A stretch of DNA of 64,000 bases, from the NCBI RefSeq assembly GCF_001029505.1, contig NZ_LEKH01000004.1:75230-139229 (forward strand). Reading direction: 5' to 3'. This document shows, in pieces, positions 31,523 through 40,931 of the stretch. The notes beneath the pieces were generated by a model. The model saw only the letters and a program-made list of their open reading frames with translations. It ran no database searches and was not told where the DNA came from. Made by a program: the position numbers and the translations under genes. Origin of the DNA: Rubrobacter aplysinae. Lineage in GTDB: Bacteria; Actinomycetota; Rubrobacteria; Rubrobacterales; Rubrobacteraceae. Position 1 is the stretch's first letter. Each line of letters starts with the position of its first letter.

Positions 31523-32293
31523 CTAGAACGGATACCCCATCATCCCCAGTGCCCCGAGCGCGTACCACGCTCCGAAGGCCATGCCCGCCACCCCGAGCAC
31601 CGGCGCGACCTTCTCGAAGCGCCGGGCGACCGGACCGCCGGATATGGCGAGCCCGAAGGCCGTCGAGAGCAGGGCCATGGAGACCGCCGTGCCCACAGCG
31701 AAGATGAGCAGCGCCACCGACGCCGCGCCCTTGTCCGGGATGGTCGAGAGCAGCAGCAGGGTGAGCCCGCCGCTGCCGCCGACGCCGTGGACGAGCCCGA
31801 CGCCGTAGGACGAGAGCGGGGTACGGTGGGGGACGGCGTGACCGTGCTCGTGCGCCGGGGCCTCGGCGTGGGAGTGCAGGTGGCGGTGCGAGGCGTCGTC
31901 GTGGCGGTGGGTGTGGGCGTGATAGGCCCCGCGCCGCCAACGCAGGAGGAGCCGGACGGCGAGCAGGACGATGATCGCGCCTATCGTCACCTCGGCGAAC
32001 ATTACTATCGGCTCGGGCAGAAACTTGCCGACGAGCACGAGCGGGAGCCCGATCAAGATCAGGGTGGTCCCGTGCCCGAGACCCCACAAGAGACCCATCG
32101 TCCCCGCCCGGCCTATACCTTCTCTGCCCTTCTCGGGCTCGCCTTCTACGCCACCCGCGATCAGGGTCGTAACCGCCGCGAGGTGGTCGGGATCGCTGGC
32201 GTGCTTGAGGCCGAGCGCCAGGCTCACCACCAGCACCAGAGCCAGGCTCCCCTGACTCTGCATCAAACCTTCGAGCCACTCACCTATACCCAA
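31523..32293 (-). CDS. nickel/cobalt permease (NicO/NiCoT-like)
   Basis: About six transmembrane segments. Motif LGLKHASDPDHLAAV (residues about 27-41) is the HxxxxDH metal signature; WGLGHGTTLILIGLP and VGLVHGVGGSGGLTLLLL carry further conserved histidines. A cytoplasmic or external loop is very histidine-rich (HAHTHRHDDASHRHLHSHAE). It would move Ni or Co across the membrane and could feed the urease encoded 15 kb away; export (RcnA-like) is the alternative. Two bases separate its start from the NUDIX stop, so it ends the operon that starts with the methanol-dehydrogenase-like gene. Confidence 0.82.
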   Translation of the reverse strand: MGIGEWLEGLMQSQGSLALVLVVSLALGLKHASDPDHLAAVTTLIAGGVEGEPEKGREGIGRAGTMGLLWGLGHGTTLILIGLPLVLVGKFLPEPIVMFAEVTIGAIIVLLAVRLLLRWRRGAYHAHTHRHDDASHRHLHSHAEAPAHEHGHAVPHRTPLSSYGVGLVHGVGGSGGLTLLLLSTIPDKGAASVALLIFAVGTAVSMALLSTAFGLAISGGPVARRFEKVAPVLGVAGMAFGAWYALGALGMMGYPF

Positions 32294-32295
32294 GT

Positions 32296-32862
32296 CTAGC
32301 CGCCCCCTCCAGCGTTCCCGTGATCCTTCTGGTTATTCCCTTCGTGATCCAGCGCGGCCCGCACCAGCTCCCGATCGTGCTCCCAGGCGAAGTCCAGCCC
32401 TTCCAGCTTTTCCGGAGAGATCCACTCGATACCCGCCGCGTCGTCCGCCGCCGCCGGCTCGCCTCCCGCTATTCGCGCCGTAAATCCTAACGCAAGCACG
32501 TAGTCGCCGTCCTCGCCGTAGCGGTGGACCGCCATCTGCACGGGGCCTTTCACCCCCTCTATCTCGACCCCGAGCTCCTCGCGGGCCTCCCGGCGCAGCC
32601 CGTCCACTGGATGCTCTCCCGCCTCCAGGAAGCCGCCCGGCACGTCGTAGCTGCCCTTCTCCGGCTCGATGCCGCGCACCGTCACGAGCGCCCGCCCGTC
32701 CCTTATCAGCACGCAGCCGACCGTGAGCGAGGAGCTCCGGTACCAGGAGTGGTCGTGTACCGGACAGTACGCGCCGCCCGAACCCTCGGAACGGCTCAGC
32801 TCAGTGCCGCACAGCGGGCAGTAGCTGAACCGTTGTAGCGCGGTGTTGTTAGAGTCGCTCAT
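32296..32862 (-). CDS. NUDIX hydrolase with N-terminal zinc ribbon
   Basis: A short zinc ribbon (FSYCPLCGTEL ... YCPVHDHSW) is followed by a NUDIX domain with the box GGFLEAGEHPVDGLRREAREELGVEI fulfilling GxxxxxExxxxxxxREUxEExGU (residues about 78-100). These enzymes cleave nucleoside diphosphate-linked substrates such as NADH, ADP-ribose or capped RNA; zinc-ribbon versions resemble NudC. ATG overlaps the stop of the CoxE-type gene as ATGA. Confidence 0.85.
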   Translation of the reverse strand: MSDSNNTALQRFSYCPLCGTELSRSEGSGGAYCPVHDHSWYRSSSLTVGCVLIRDGRALVTVRGIEPEKGSYDVPGGFLEAGEHPVDGLRREAREELGVEIEGVKGPVQMAVHRYGEDGDYVLALGFTARIAGGEPAAADDAAGIEWISPEKLEGLDFAWEHDRELVRAALDHEGNNQKDHGNAGGGG

Positions 32863-34382
32863 ACAGGGCTTTTTACCAGTTCTTCGGCCACCCCGGCGAG
32901 CTGTTCGGCGCTGCGGACGACCTCCACCCGGTCGCACAGCGGCTCGTACAGCGGCATGTCCGACGCCCCGAGCGACCAGAACCACTTCTGCTCGGGTGTT
33001 ATCCAGATAAGCTGCTTCGCGTGCTGGGCTATCTCCTCCAGAGCCTCGACGTTCGGGGGCTTGCCGTTGTTCCGGCCGTCGCCCAGGATCACGACCGTCG
33101 TGCGGTGGTTTATGCTCGGCAACGAGTGGGCCACGAACTGCTCGGCGGCCTTGCCGAAGTCGCTGTTCACGTCGGCGTCCAGGAGACGGCCGGAGAAGAT
33201 CTCATCCACCGCCCGCTCTATGCCGTGCTCCTCGAATAGCTGCGTGACCTCCGCCGTGTCGGCGACGAACACGAACGTGCGTACCTTCGAGAACAGGCTC
33301 TGCAGCTGGTACACCATGTGCAGCCAGAACCGCGAGAGGTTCCTCGTGGAGAGGCTCACGTCGCAGAGGAGGACTAGCCGGGGCTTCTGCTCCCGGTGGC
33401 GTCTGAGGACAGGCTGGAACGGGATGCCCTCGTAGCGGGCGTTGTTTCGGATGGTGTGGCGGACGCTGATCCTGCCGGTCCTGTCCTGCTTGAGGCGGCG
33501 GGTCTTCGCGCCGTGTATTTGGCGCGCCATCCGCCTCACCGCACCCTCCATCTCCCGCTGCTCGGCGGTCGAGAAGTTCAGGAGCTTGCGCAGGGAGCGC
33601 CGCCTGAACTCGGAGTCGTCCTTTGGCTCGTCGAGCTCCTGCTGGCGCTCTTTCATCTTCTCTATGAGCTGTGGTAACTGGCGCAGGATCTCGTCTGACT
33701 GCTCCTCTAGCTGCCGGATGAGATCCTCGTCCACCTCCATCTCGTGCAGGTGATCCACGAGGTCGTCGAGCTCCGCCGCCGAGACGTCCAGCGGCAGCTC
33801 CTGGCCTCCGGCGTCGGGCACGAGGTCTCCGGGCGAGAACATGTTGCGCGAGCGGCGCAACTTTAGCTGGTGGGTGAGTTTTTGCAGCGCCTGATCCAGA
33901 GCCCCAGGCTTCCGGTTCAGGATCAGCTCCTGCGAGAACAGCGAGAGCCGCATCTTGTCCGACTCGCCGTGGATGTCGTCCGAAGGCCGCATCCGCTCGT
34001 CGTCGAAGTGGCGGCGGAACTCGGTGGAGTCGGCGTCCTCGTGGCTGTGCTCCTCGCTGTCCGGCGCCTCGCCGCCGGCCTCCTCGCCGAACTCCATCTC
34101 TGCCGCCGAGCCGTGGTCGTGGTCGTGATCCGGGACCTCTAGCTTCGCCTTCCGCTCCTCCGTCTGTGGGTGGAGCCCGAAGTACACGTCGAACAGCCGC
34201 TCGAAGGTCTCGACGTCCTCCGGGCTCTTTACCAGCGTAGTCCGCAGCGCGTCCCGCACGGCCTCCCGCTCGCCGAGCCCGGTGTGCTTGAGCGCCGCCA
34301 GCGCGTCCAGGCTCTCCGCCGGAGACACTCGCAGCCGGTGCCGCCGCAAGACCTGCACGAAGTCGTTTATTACCGTGTCCAC
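32859..34382 (-). CDS. CoxE-type VWA-domain protein, paralogue 1
   Basis: The 507-residue protein has an N-terminal helical region (VINDFVQVLRRHRLRVSPAES) found in CoxE-like proteins, an acidic/His-rich linker (EVPDHDHDHGSAAEME), a central coiled-coil-like stretch (residues about 215-255), and a C-terminal VWA domain with MIDAS LVLLCDVSLSTRN (DxSxS). CoxE works with a MoxR/CoxD AAA+ ATPase to mature a metalloenzyme. Here the partner ATPase is two genes upstream, separated by the glycosylase gene. GTG start overlaps the glycosylase stop by one base. Confidence 0.85.
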   Translation of the reverse strand: MDTVINDFVQVLRRHRLRVSPAESLDALAALKHTGLGEREAVRDALRTTLVKSPEDVETFERLFDVYFGLHPQTEERKAKLEVPDHDHDHGSAAEMEFGEEAGGEAPDSEEHSHEDADSTEFRRHFDDERMRPSDDIHGESDKMRLSLFSQELILNRKPGALDQALQKLTHQLKLRRSRNMFSPGDLVPDAGGQELPLDVSAAELDDLVDHLHEMEVDEDLIRQLEEQSDEILRQLPQLIEKMKERQQELDEPKDDSEFRRRSLRKLLNFSTAEQREMEGAVRRMARQIHGAKTRRLKQDRTGRISVRHTIRNNARYEGIPFQPVLRRHREQKPRLVLLCDVSLSTRNLSRFWLHMVYQLQSLFSKVRTFVFVADTAEVTQLFEEHGIERAVDEIFSGRLLDADVNSDFGKAAEQFVAHSLPSINHRTTVVILGDGRNNGKPPNVEALEEIAQHAKQLIWITPEQKWFWSLGASDMPLYEPLCDRVEVVRSAEQLAGVAEELVKSPV

Positions 34383-35014
34383 TAAGCGTCCTTATGTGAT
34401 AGCGATCTAGTCACTCGACGTAAGACCTCGAGTATTTCTTCACGGCGCTGTGGAACAGGATTAAGGGATTGCGGGCTAGGATGCCACATCTCCTCAATCT
34501 GAATAGACGGGTAATGTTCTCTAATGTCGCTCTCCACTCTCTGTGCTTTGCGACCACCTAAGACTATTACCTCTAAACTAAGGTGACTTAGAAGCTCCCA
34601 TAGATAAGGTAAACCTTGATTAATGTCAGCGCGCTTTGCCGCTCTGATTTTCTCGCCCGAGCCTAGATACCAGGGAACGATGTTCCATGAGGCGGTTAGG
34701 CGACGATCCAAGCCAGCCTTTTCGTTCAGCTCAAAGAAGTTCTTCGCAGATTCGTCCGGGTTGTTACGCGAGGCAAAACCACTCTCTAATGCTTTAGGCC
34801 CAGGAGTTTCAAACAGAAAAAGACAGCGAGCCTTTGTACCGCCGTCGAGTGGATCAAAATGTGGAACGTGCTCTTCTCGATCCACATTTTGGCGCAGATC
34901 GTTCACGAACTCCGTCAAGGGAGAGACGTGCGGTTGTTGTAGTAGCGTCATGCGCTCTTGCTGGACCTGTAAGTCGCGTAAGGACTTCGGTACGTCGGGA
35001 AACTGACTCTCCAT
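34382..35014 (-). CDS. uracil-DNA glycosylase superfamily protein
   Basis: A 210-residue protein with the UDG-superfamily layout: LFLFETPGPKALESGFASRNN (motif I region plus GS/AS loop), SAKNFFELNEKAGLDRRLTA, WNIVPWYLG, and WHPSPQSLN (motif II histidine). It would remove uracil or a similar base from DNA. Base composition is clearly less GC-rich than its neighbours, and it splits a MoxR/CoxE pair, suggesting insertion. ATG 35014 is preferred since GGAG lies six bases upstream; GTG 35020 is the alternative. Confidence 0.75.
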   Translation of the reverse strand: MESQFPDVPKSLRDLQVQQERMTLLQQPHVSPLTEFVNDLRQNVDREEHVPHFDPLDGGTKARCLFLFETPGPKALESGFASRNNPDESAKNFFELNEKAGLDRRLTASWNIVPWYLGSGEKIRAAKRADINQGLPYLWELLSHLSLEVIVLGGRKAQRVESDIREHYPSIQIEEMWHPSPQSLNPVPQRREEILEVLRRVTRSLSHKDA

Positions 35015-35032
35015 ACTCACTCCGATAGCGAA

Positions 35033-36040
35033 CTAGTGCGCGTGCTTGTGCTGGCTGCGGTGCATCTCGTACATCGCCTCCTCGGGGCTGTCGCCGGTGG
35101 GCTGCTTCTGACCGAGGTCTCTGCGGCCCTGGGCATTTACTCCGAGGTGGGCGAGCGCCTTCTCGGCGTCGCGGTCGTACTTGATGATTACGCTGATGGT
35201 CTCCTCGATCAGCTCCTTGCTCAGGTTCTCGGCGTTTAGCACCACGAGCGACTGCGCCCAGTCCAGAGTCTCGCTGATAGATGGGGACTTGCGCAGGTCC
35301 AGCTCGCGCAGGGACTGGATCGTGCTCACCAATTCTTCGGCTAGCTCATCCGCGATACCAGGAGCCTTGAGGCGCACTATCTGCAGCTCTACCTCCTTGT
35401 CCGGGTAGTCGAGCTGCAGGTGGAGGCAGCGGCGTTTAAGGGCCTCGGAGAGTTCGCGGGTGCGGTTTGAGGTCAGGATCACGGTCGGCGGAGTCTCGGC
35501 TTTTACCGTTCCGACTTCGGGGATGGACACCTGATAGTCCGAGAGGAATTCAAGCAGGAACGCCTCGAACTCCTCGTCGGCGCGGTCGATCTCATCCAGC
35601 AAAAGTACCGGCGGCGTCTCGGAGCGCAGGGCTTTTAGTATCGGGCGCTCCACGAGGAAGTTCTCGGAGAAGAACACGTCCTCCTGGCTTCTGAGGGTCT
35701 CGGCGGCCTGGTGCAGGTCCTCGGTCGGCCCGAGTAGCTCCCCGATCTTCTCCCGCAAGACCTGCGTGTACAGTAGCTGCTTGCCGTACTCCCACTCGTA
35801 CAGCGCCTTCGCCTCGTCAAGCCCCTCGTAGCACTGCAGCCTTACGAGCTCGCGCCCGAGCGAACCGGCGAGCGCCTTCGAGAGCTCGGTCTTTCCGACC
35901 CCCGCCGGACCCTCGACGAGTATGGGCTTGTGCAGCTTCGTCGCCAGGAACACGACCGTGGCGAGCCGCCGGTCACAGACGTAGCTCTGCTCTTCGAGCC
36001 CGCTCTTTACGCCCTCTATGCTCTCGAACCCCTCAAACAA
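35033..36040 (-). CDS. MoxR/CoxD-type AAA+ ATPase, paralogue 1
   Basis: AAA+ ATPase of 335 residues with Walker A VEGPAGVGKTELSKAL (residues about 39-54), Walker B VLLLDEIDRADEEF, and sensor ILTSNRTREL. The segment RLQCYEGLDEAKALYEWEYGKQLLY is characteristic of the CoxD/MoxR subfamily. Such ATPases pair with VWA proteins to insert metal or cofactor into enzymes. Located 91 bases after the methanol-dehydrogenase-like gene, which recalls the original MoxR of methanol oxidation. About half identical by eye to the ATPase at 41799. Ends with a His-rich tail (HRSQHKHAH). Confidence 0.88.
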   Translation of the reverse strand: MFEGFESIEGVKSGLEEQSYVCDRRLATVVFLATKLHKPILVEGPAGVGKTELSKALAGSLGRELVRLQCYEGLDEAKALYEWEYGKQLLYTQVLREKIGELLGPTEDLHQAAETLRSQEDVFFSENFLVERPILKALRSETPPVLLLDEIDRADEEFEAFLLEFLSDYQVSIPEVGTVKAETPPTVILTSNRTRELSEALKRRCLHLQLDYPDKEVELQIVRLKAPGIADELAEELVSTIQSLRELDLRKSPSISETLDWAQSLVVLNAENLSKELIEETISVIIKYDRDAEKALAHLGVNAQGRRDLGQKQPTGDSPEEAMYEMHRSQHKHAH

Positions 36041-36131
36041 GGATGCTCCTCATATTTTAAATATTCTCGAATACCGGCGGGAGCGGGACCTTCCGCTCCC
36101 GCCGTGAATGCTGGCCGTAGTGCGTCGCGGC

Positions 36132-37496
36132 CTAGTTGGGACCGGGGCGCTCGGCGAGAGCCTGCGGGGTGTGTCGGCCCTTGATCGGGTCCATGCCCCA
36201 GACGTTCTGGCGGTAGCCGTTGTTGGTCTTGGTCGCCATGTCGTCGTAGACGCAGTCGCGCAGGATCTCCTTCGCTCCCTCCGTCGTGAGGTCGCGCGGG
36301 TTCCCCGGCGTGCAGAGGTCGGTCATCATGTGCTCGGCCATCTTCTGTAGCTCTTCGTCGCTGCTCTGGATGGCCTCTTTCGGGCCTCCCTCGTAGTAGC
36401 CCTGGCCCATGCGGGTCTTCGGGTACTCCGCGACCCGGCTGAAGTTCTCCGGGCAGCCGCAGTCTTTGACGAGCCGGATCACCTCCTCTATAGCCTCGTC
36501 GGCGGCCTGCGGGGTCGACATGTCTCTCGTGTCCACGCCCATAGCCTCCGCGATGTCTGCGAACTTGTCCGGCGCGGCGGGCTGGTTATACGTCCACACC
36601 CTCGGGAGGCCCACGCCGTTGTTCAGGCCGTGGTGGATGTCGTAGTAGGCGCACATCGCGTGCGAGAGCGAGTGCAGTATCCCGAGCAGGCCGGAGCTAA
36701 ACGCCTGGGCCGCGATGTACTGCGCCCAGACCATGTTCTCCATCGCCTGGTAGTTGTGCGGGTTGTAGGTCGCCTCGCGCAGGTTCTCCTGCACCAGCTT
36801 CACGGCGGACAGAGCCTGCGGCGTCGTGGAGAGGTGCTGCACCCGGCCGACGTAGCACTCCGAGGCGTGGGCCATAGTGTCGAAGCCGGTGTAGGCGACG
36901 TACTCCGGCGGCTGGGTCATGCACAGGACGGGGTCGTTGATCGCCAGCGTCGTCGTCGTCGCCCGATCGAAGCCGACCCACTTGTGCGGCGCATCCGGCG
37001 AGGTGGTGTCCGTGATGACGTAGGCCGGCGTCGTCTCAGATCCCGTCCCGACCGTGGTGTTTATGGCGATGTGCGCCGGGTTGTCCAGCGTCTCCGAGGC
37101 GTTCAGGCCCTGGAACTCGTTCACGTTTCTGCCGTCGTGGGCCGCGACGACCCGCGCGCCCTTCGTGGTGTCGTGCGAGGAGCCGCCGCCGATGGACACG
37201 AACCCGTCGCACTCGGCGTCGGCGAACGCCTTGTAGGAGTCCATGACGTTGTAGTCCTTGGGGTTGGTCTCTACCTTGTCGTAGACGGTGACCGAGACCC
37301 CGGCGTTCTCGAAGTTGGTCTTGCACTCGTCTATGATCCCGGTTCCCCGCAGGCCCGAGGTCACGAACAAAACGTGCTTGAGGCCCATTGCGGCCGCCTC
37401 GGGCCCCGCGTTCTCGTAGGCGCCCGCGCCTAGCAGCGACCTCGGTTGCTTGAAGAACTCCTTTACCGGAAACTCGAAGATCTTGGACGTATCCAT
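36132..37496 (-). CDS. iron-containing alcohol dehydrogenase, NDMA-dependent methanol dehydrogenase-like
   Basis: Type III (Fe/Mg/Zn-dependent) alcohol dehydrogenase of 454 residues. NAD loop SIGGGSSHDTTKG (about 103-115), TVGTGSETT (about 150), and metal ligands in GFDTMAHASECYV and ILHSLSHAMCAYYDIHHGLNN. Its length and the TTPAYVITD, AYYDIHHGLNN, GVDTRDMS features fit the actinobacterial group that includes nitrosodimethylaniline-dependent methanol dehydrogenase (Mno/MDO), known in CO-oxidising methylotrophic mycobacteria. Methanol or formaldehyde conversion is likely but not proven. ATG with AAAGGAG upstream. First gene of the leftward operon with MoxR, UDG, CoxE-like, NUDIX and NicO. Confidence 0.85.
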   Translation of the reverse strand: MDTSKIFEFPVKEFFKQPRSLLGAGAYENAGPEAAAMGLKHVLFVTSGLRGTGIIDECKTNFENAGVSVTVYDKVETNPKDYNVMDSYKAFADAECDGFVSIGGGSSHDTTKGARVVAAHDGRNVNEFQGLNASETLDNPAHIAINTTVGTGSETTPAYVITDTTSPDAPHKWVGFDRATTTTLAINDPVLCMTQPPEYVAYTGFDTMAHASECYVGRVQHLSTTPQALSAVKLVQENLREATYNPHNYQAMENMVWAQYIAAQAFSSGLLGILHSLSHAMCAYYDIHHGLNNGVGLPRVWTYNQPAAPDKFADIAEAMGVDTRDMSTPQAADEAIEEVIRLVKDCGCPENFSRVAEYPKTRMGQGYYEGGPKEAIQSSDEELQKMAEHMMTDLCTPGNPRDLTTEGAKEILRDCVYDDMATKTNNGYRQNVWGMDPIKGRHTPQALAERPGPN

Positions 37497-38022
37497 AGAC
37501 TTGCAGCTCCTTTCCCTTTTCCCCTAATCTCTATTACCCCTATACACCAGGCACACCAGGCGCGACGAAACACGAACAAGCTCGCGCCATGAGCGTCATA
37601 AGCGCCATAAGATCCACCCCACCGTGTCGGCCCTGTATGCCCCTCCTTTCGGACGGGGTCCCTGGGTTCTCCTGCCTGGTTCCCCTGCCAGCCGGAAGCC
37701 CGACTCCAATGTTCCACCGCAAACGGTGCAATGTCAAATACGTTTCAATACACTCCGCGAAACGTGGTTCGGCTTTTCAGGTGTGCCGAGACCGAGATCC
37801 CGGACGCCAGGCAGTCGTCACGAAAATAATGGCCCGGTCTCCCGTTCCGGGCTTCGTCTGCACTATAATAAACGATATACGCTTAACCAGGGGGTGGGAG
37901 CGTTAGGCTAGTCAGGCGGTTGTAACCGGATTGACAGCGTAGATCCGGTTGCCAGGGTGATATGTTTGATGCAATACTGTCTGCGGTATATTTCGTGGGC
38001 TCGTCTTAGGGAAAGGAGAGCG
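37497..38022. promoter_or_regulatory. divergent control region between alcohol dehydrogenase and cox operons
   Basis: About 526 bases with no gene, carrying promoters for both clusters. On the plus strand GTTTGA and TATATT (37987-37992) are 17 bases apart shortly before coxS, and a TATAAT is at 37864-37869. A GCCCGG/CCGGGC hairpin (37832-37852) lies just upstream of the latter. A tandem CCTGGTGTG-type repeat (37549-37566, minus reading) is near the dehydrogenase. No molybdenum-cofactor riboswitch was recognised. Confidence 0.45.
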
Positions 38023-38484
<462 letters not shown>

Positions 38485-38537
38485 ACCGGGAAAAAAGTTA
38501 GAGAACCATCCAGAGAAACAGCTAGAAGGGAAACAGA

Positions 38538-40931
38538 GTGACCCAGGCACCAGAGAGGTATATGGGTGGCGGCGTACCTCGCAAGGAGGACCCGAACCTC
38601 GTAACCGGAAAAGCTAACTGGACCGACAACATCAAGCTGCCGGGGATGCTGCACTTCGCCGTCCTGCGCAGCCCGTTCGCCCGGGCGAAGATCACGCACA
38701 TAGACGTCTCCGCCGCCCGCGAGCGTGACGGCGTTACCGCCGCCTTTACCGGCGCGGACCTCGCCGGGGAATGGCCGGGCGGCGTGCCGTGCGCGGCCAC
38801 CGTTGTAGAGGACCAGAAGACCCCGTTCCAGCCGCCCATCGTCACAGATGAGGTCAGGTACATGGGCGACATAGTCGCCGTGGTGGTCGCCGACGACCGC
38901 TACAAGGCCCAGGACGCGCTGGAGTCCATAGAGGTGGACTACGAGCCGCTGGACGTGGTCACAGACATGGAGTCCGCGCTCGAAGACGACTCGCCGCTGG
39001 TTCACGAGGAACTCGGCACCAACCAGTGCTTTGACTGGCAGGCCGAGGCCGGAGATATAAACGGGGCGTTCGAGCAGGCCGACGTGGTCGTAAACGAGCG
39101 GTACGTGCAGCAGCGCCTCATCCCGAACGCCATCGAGCCCCGCGCAACCGTCGCCGCGCAGGAGCCCGGACACGGCGGGTACATCGTATACACGGCGACC
39201 CAGGTGCCGCACCTGGCGAAGGTCGTGCTCTCGCTGTCTACCGGGATACCGGAGAACCACATCCGGGTCGTCGCGCCGGACGTCGGGGGCGGGTTTGGCT
39301 CCAAGCTGAACGTGTACCGCGAGGAGATCATGGCCCTCGTGCTCGCCAAGAAGCTCGAGACGCCCGTGAAGTTCGTCGAGGACCGCTCCGAGAACTACCA
39401 GGCGACCATCCACGGCCGGGGTCAGATTCAGGACATCGAGCTAGCTGCGACCAGTGAGGGCCGCCTCCTGGGCATGCGGGTGAACCTGCTGGACGACATG
39501 GGCGCGTACCTGCAGCTACTGACGCCCGTGATCTCGGTCAGCGGTGCCGGGATGTTCCCCGGCGTCTATACTTTCGGCGCTTTCTCCTGCCGCCTCCAGG
39601 GTGTGTTCACCAACCTCACCCCGACCGACGCCTACCGCGGCGCGGGAAGGCCGGAGGCCGCCTACGCCATAGAGCGCGCGATGGACGCTCTGGCCCGCGA
39701 GACCGGGCTGGATCCTGCGGAGGTGCGGCGGCGGAACTTCTACGAGCCGTTCCACGAGCCGACCGCCACCCCGGCGGGCCTGGAGTACGACTCCATGGAC
39801 ATGGAGCCCGCGCTCGACAAGGCCCTGCAACACGCAGGCTACGACGACCTGCGCGCCGAGCAGCAGCGCCGCCGCGACAATAACGACGTCGTCCAGCTCG
39901 GCATCGGGCTCTCGACGTACACCGAGATCTGCGGCCTCGGGCCCTCACAGGTGCTCGCCGCGCTCGGCATCGGCGGCGCGGGCTGGGAGTGGGCAAACGT
40001 GCGCATGCTCCTGACCGGCAAGGTCGAGGTCGCTACCGGCACCTCGCCCCACGGCCAGGGCCACGAGACGAGCTGGTCCCAGATAGTCGCCGACGCGCTC
40101 GGGGTGTCTCCCGACGACGTGGAGGTTCTGCACGGGGACACGGCTATCTCCTCCTACGGCCGCGACACCTACGGCTCCCGCAGCCTTGCTGTCGGCGGCA
40201 TCGCAGTGTGGCACGCGGCGAACAAGGTGCTCGACAAGGCCAAGAAGATAGCCGCCCACATGCTGGAGGCATCAGAAGAGGACATCGAGTTCGACCGGGG
40301 CAAGTTCAGCGTCGCGGGCTCGCCGGACCAGAGCGTGACCATCCAGGACGTCGGCGGCACGGCATACCTCGGTGTTAATCTCCCCGAGGGGATGGAGCCG
40401 GGCCTGAACGAGAACATGGTCTTCGACCCGCCGAACTTCACGTACCCGTTCGGGGCGCACGTCTGCGTCACCGAGGTGGACACCGAGACCGGCAAGGCCC
40501 GGATCCGGGACTACATCGCGGTCGACGACTGCGGGCCGGTGATCAACCCGATCATCGTCGACGGTCAGCTACACGGCGGGCTCGCCCAGGGCATCGCCCA
40601 GGCCTTGTACGAGGAGGCCATCTACGACGAGGACGGCATGCTCGTCACCGGCTCGATGGTGGACTACATGATCCCAGGCGCCCCGGAGCTACCGAACTAC
40701 ACGCTCGACCGCACGGAGACCCCGTCGCCGTCCAACCCGCTCGGGGTAAAGGGCGTCGGCGAGGCTGGGACCATCGGCGCGCCGCCGGCGGTGATGAACT
40801 CGATCATCGACGCGCTCTCGCCGCTCGGCGTGACCAACATGCAGATGCCCGCCCTGCCGATGCGGGTGTGGGAGACGATCCGGGCCGCGCAGGGTAACTC
40901 AAACGGCAACTCGAACGGAGGTAACGCTTAA
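38538..40931 (+). CDS. coxL: CO dehydrogenase-like large (molybdopterin) subunit, form II
   Basis: A 797-residue xanthine-oxidase-family subunit that binds Mo-molybdopterin cytosine dinucleotide. The active-site loop reads TDAYRGAGRPEA (residues about 363-374): AYRGAGR marks form II (BMS), whereas proven form I CO dehydrogenases have AYXCSFR with the Cu-binding cysteine. The conserved catalytic glutamate is in GVKGVGEAGTIGAPP (about 736-750). Substrate may be CO at low efficiency or another aldehyde/heterocycle. GTG start at 38538; stop overlaps the coxM ATG (TAATG). Tail has Asn/Gly/Ser repeats (NSNGNSNGGN). Confidence 0.92.
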   Translation: MTQAPERYMGGGVPRKEDPNLVTGKANWTDNIKLPGMLHFAVLRSPFARAKITHIDVSAARERDGVTAAFTGADLAGEWPGGVPCAATVVEDQKTPFQPPIVTDEVRYMGDIVAVVVADDRYKAQDALESIEVDYEPLDVVTDMESALEDDSPLVHEELGTNQCFDWQAEAGDINGAFEQADVVVNERYVQQRLIPNAIEPRATVAAQEPGHGGYIVYTATQVPHLAKVVLSLSTGIPENHIRVVAPDVGGGFGSKLNVYREEIMALVLAKKLETPVKFVEDRSENYQATIHGRGQIQDIELAATSEGRLLGMRVNLLDDMGAYLQLLTPVISVSGAGMFPGVYTFGAFSCRLQGVFTNLTPTDAYRGAGRPEAAYAIERAMDALARETGLDPAEVRRRNFYEPFHEPTATPAGLEYDSMDMEPALDKALQHAGYDDLRAEQQRRRDNNDVVQLGIGLSTYTEICGLGPSQVLAALGIGGAGWEWANVRMLLTGKVEVATGTSPHGQGHETSWSQIVADALGVSPDDVEVLHGDTAISSYGRDTYGSRSLAVGGIAVWHAANKVLDKAKKIAAHMLEASEEDIEFDRGKFSVAGSPDQSVTIQDVGGTAYLGVNLPEGMEPGLNENMVFDPPNFTYPFGAHVCVTEVDTETGKARIRDYIAVDDCGPVINPIIVDGQLHGGLAQGIAQALYEEAIYDEDGMLVTGSMVDYMIPGAPELPNYTLDRTETPSPSNPLGVKGVGEAGTIGAPPAVMNSIIDALSPLGVTNMQMPALPMRVWETIRAAQGNSNGNSNGGNA

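Noticed and set aside
37497-38022. Molybdenum-cofactor riboswitch ahead of coxS
   Set aside because: The hairpin at 37832-37852 is small and the conserved Moco RNA core is absent.
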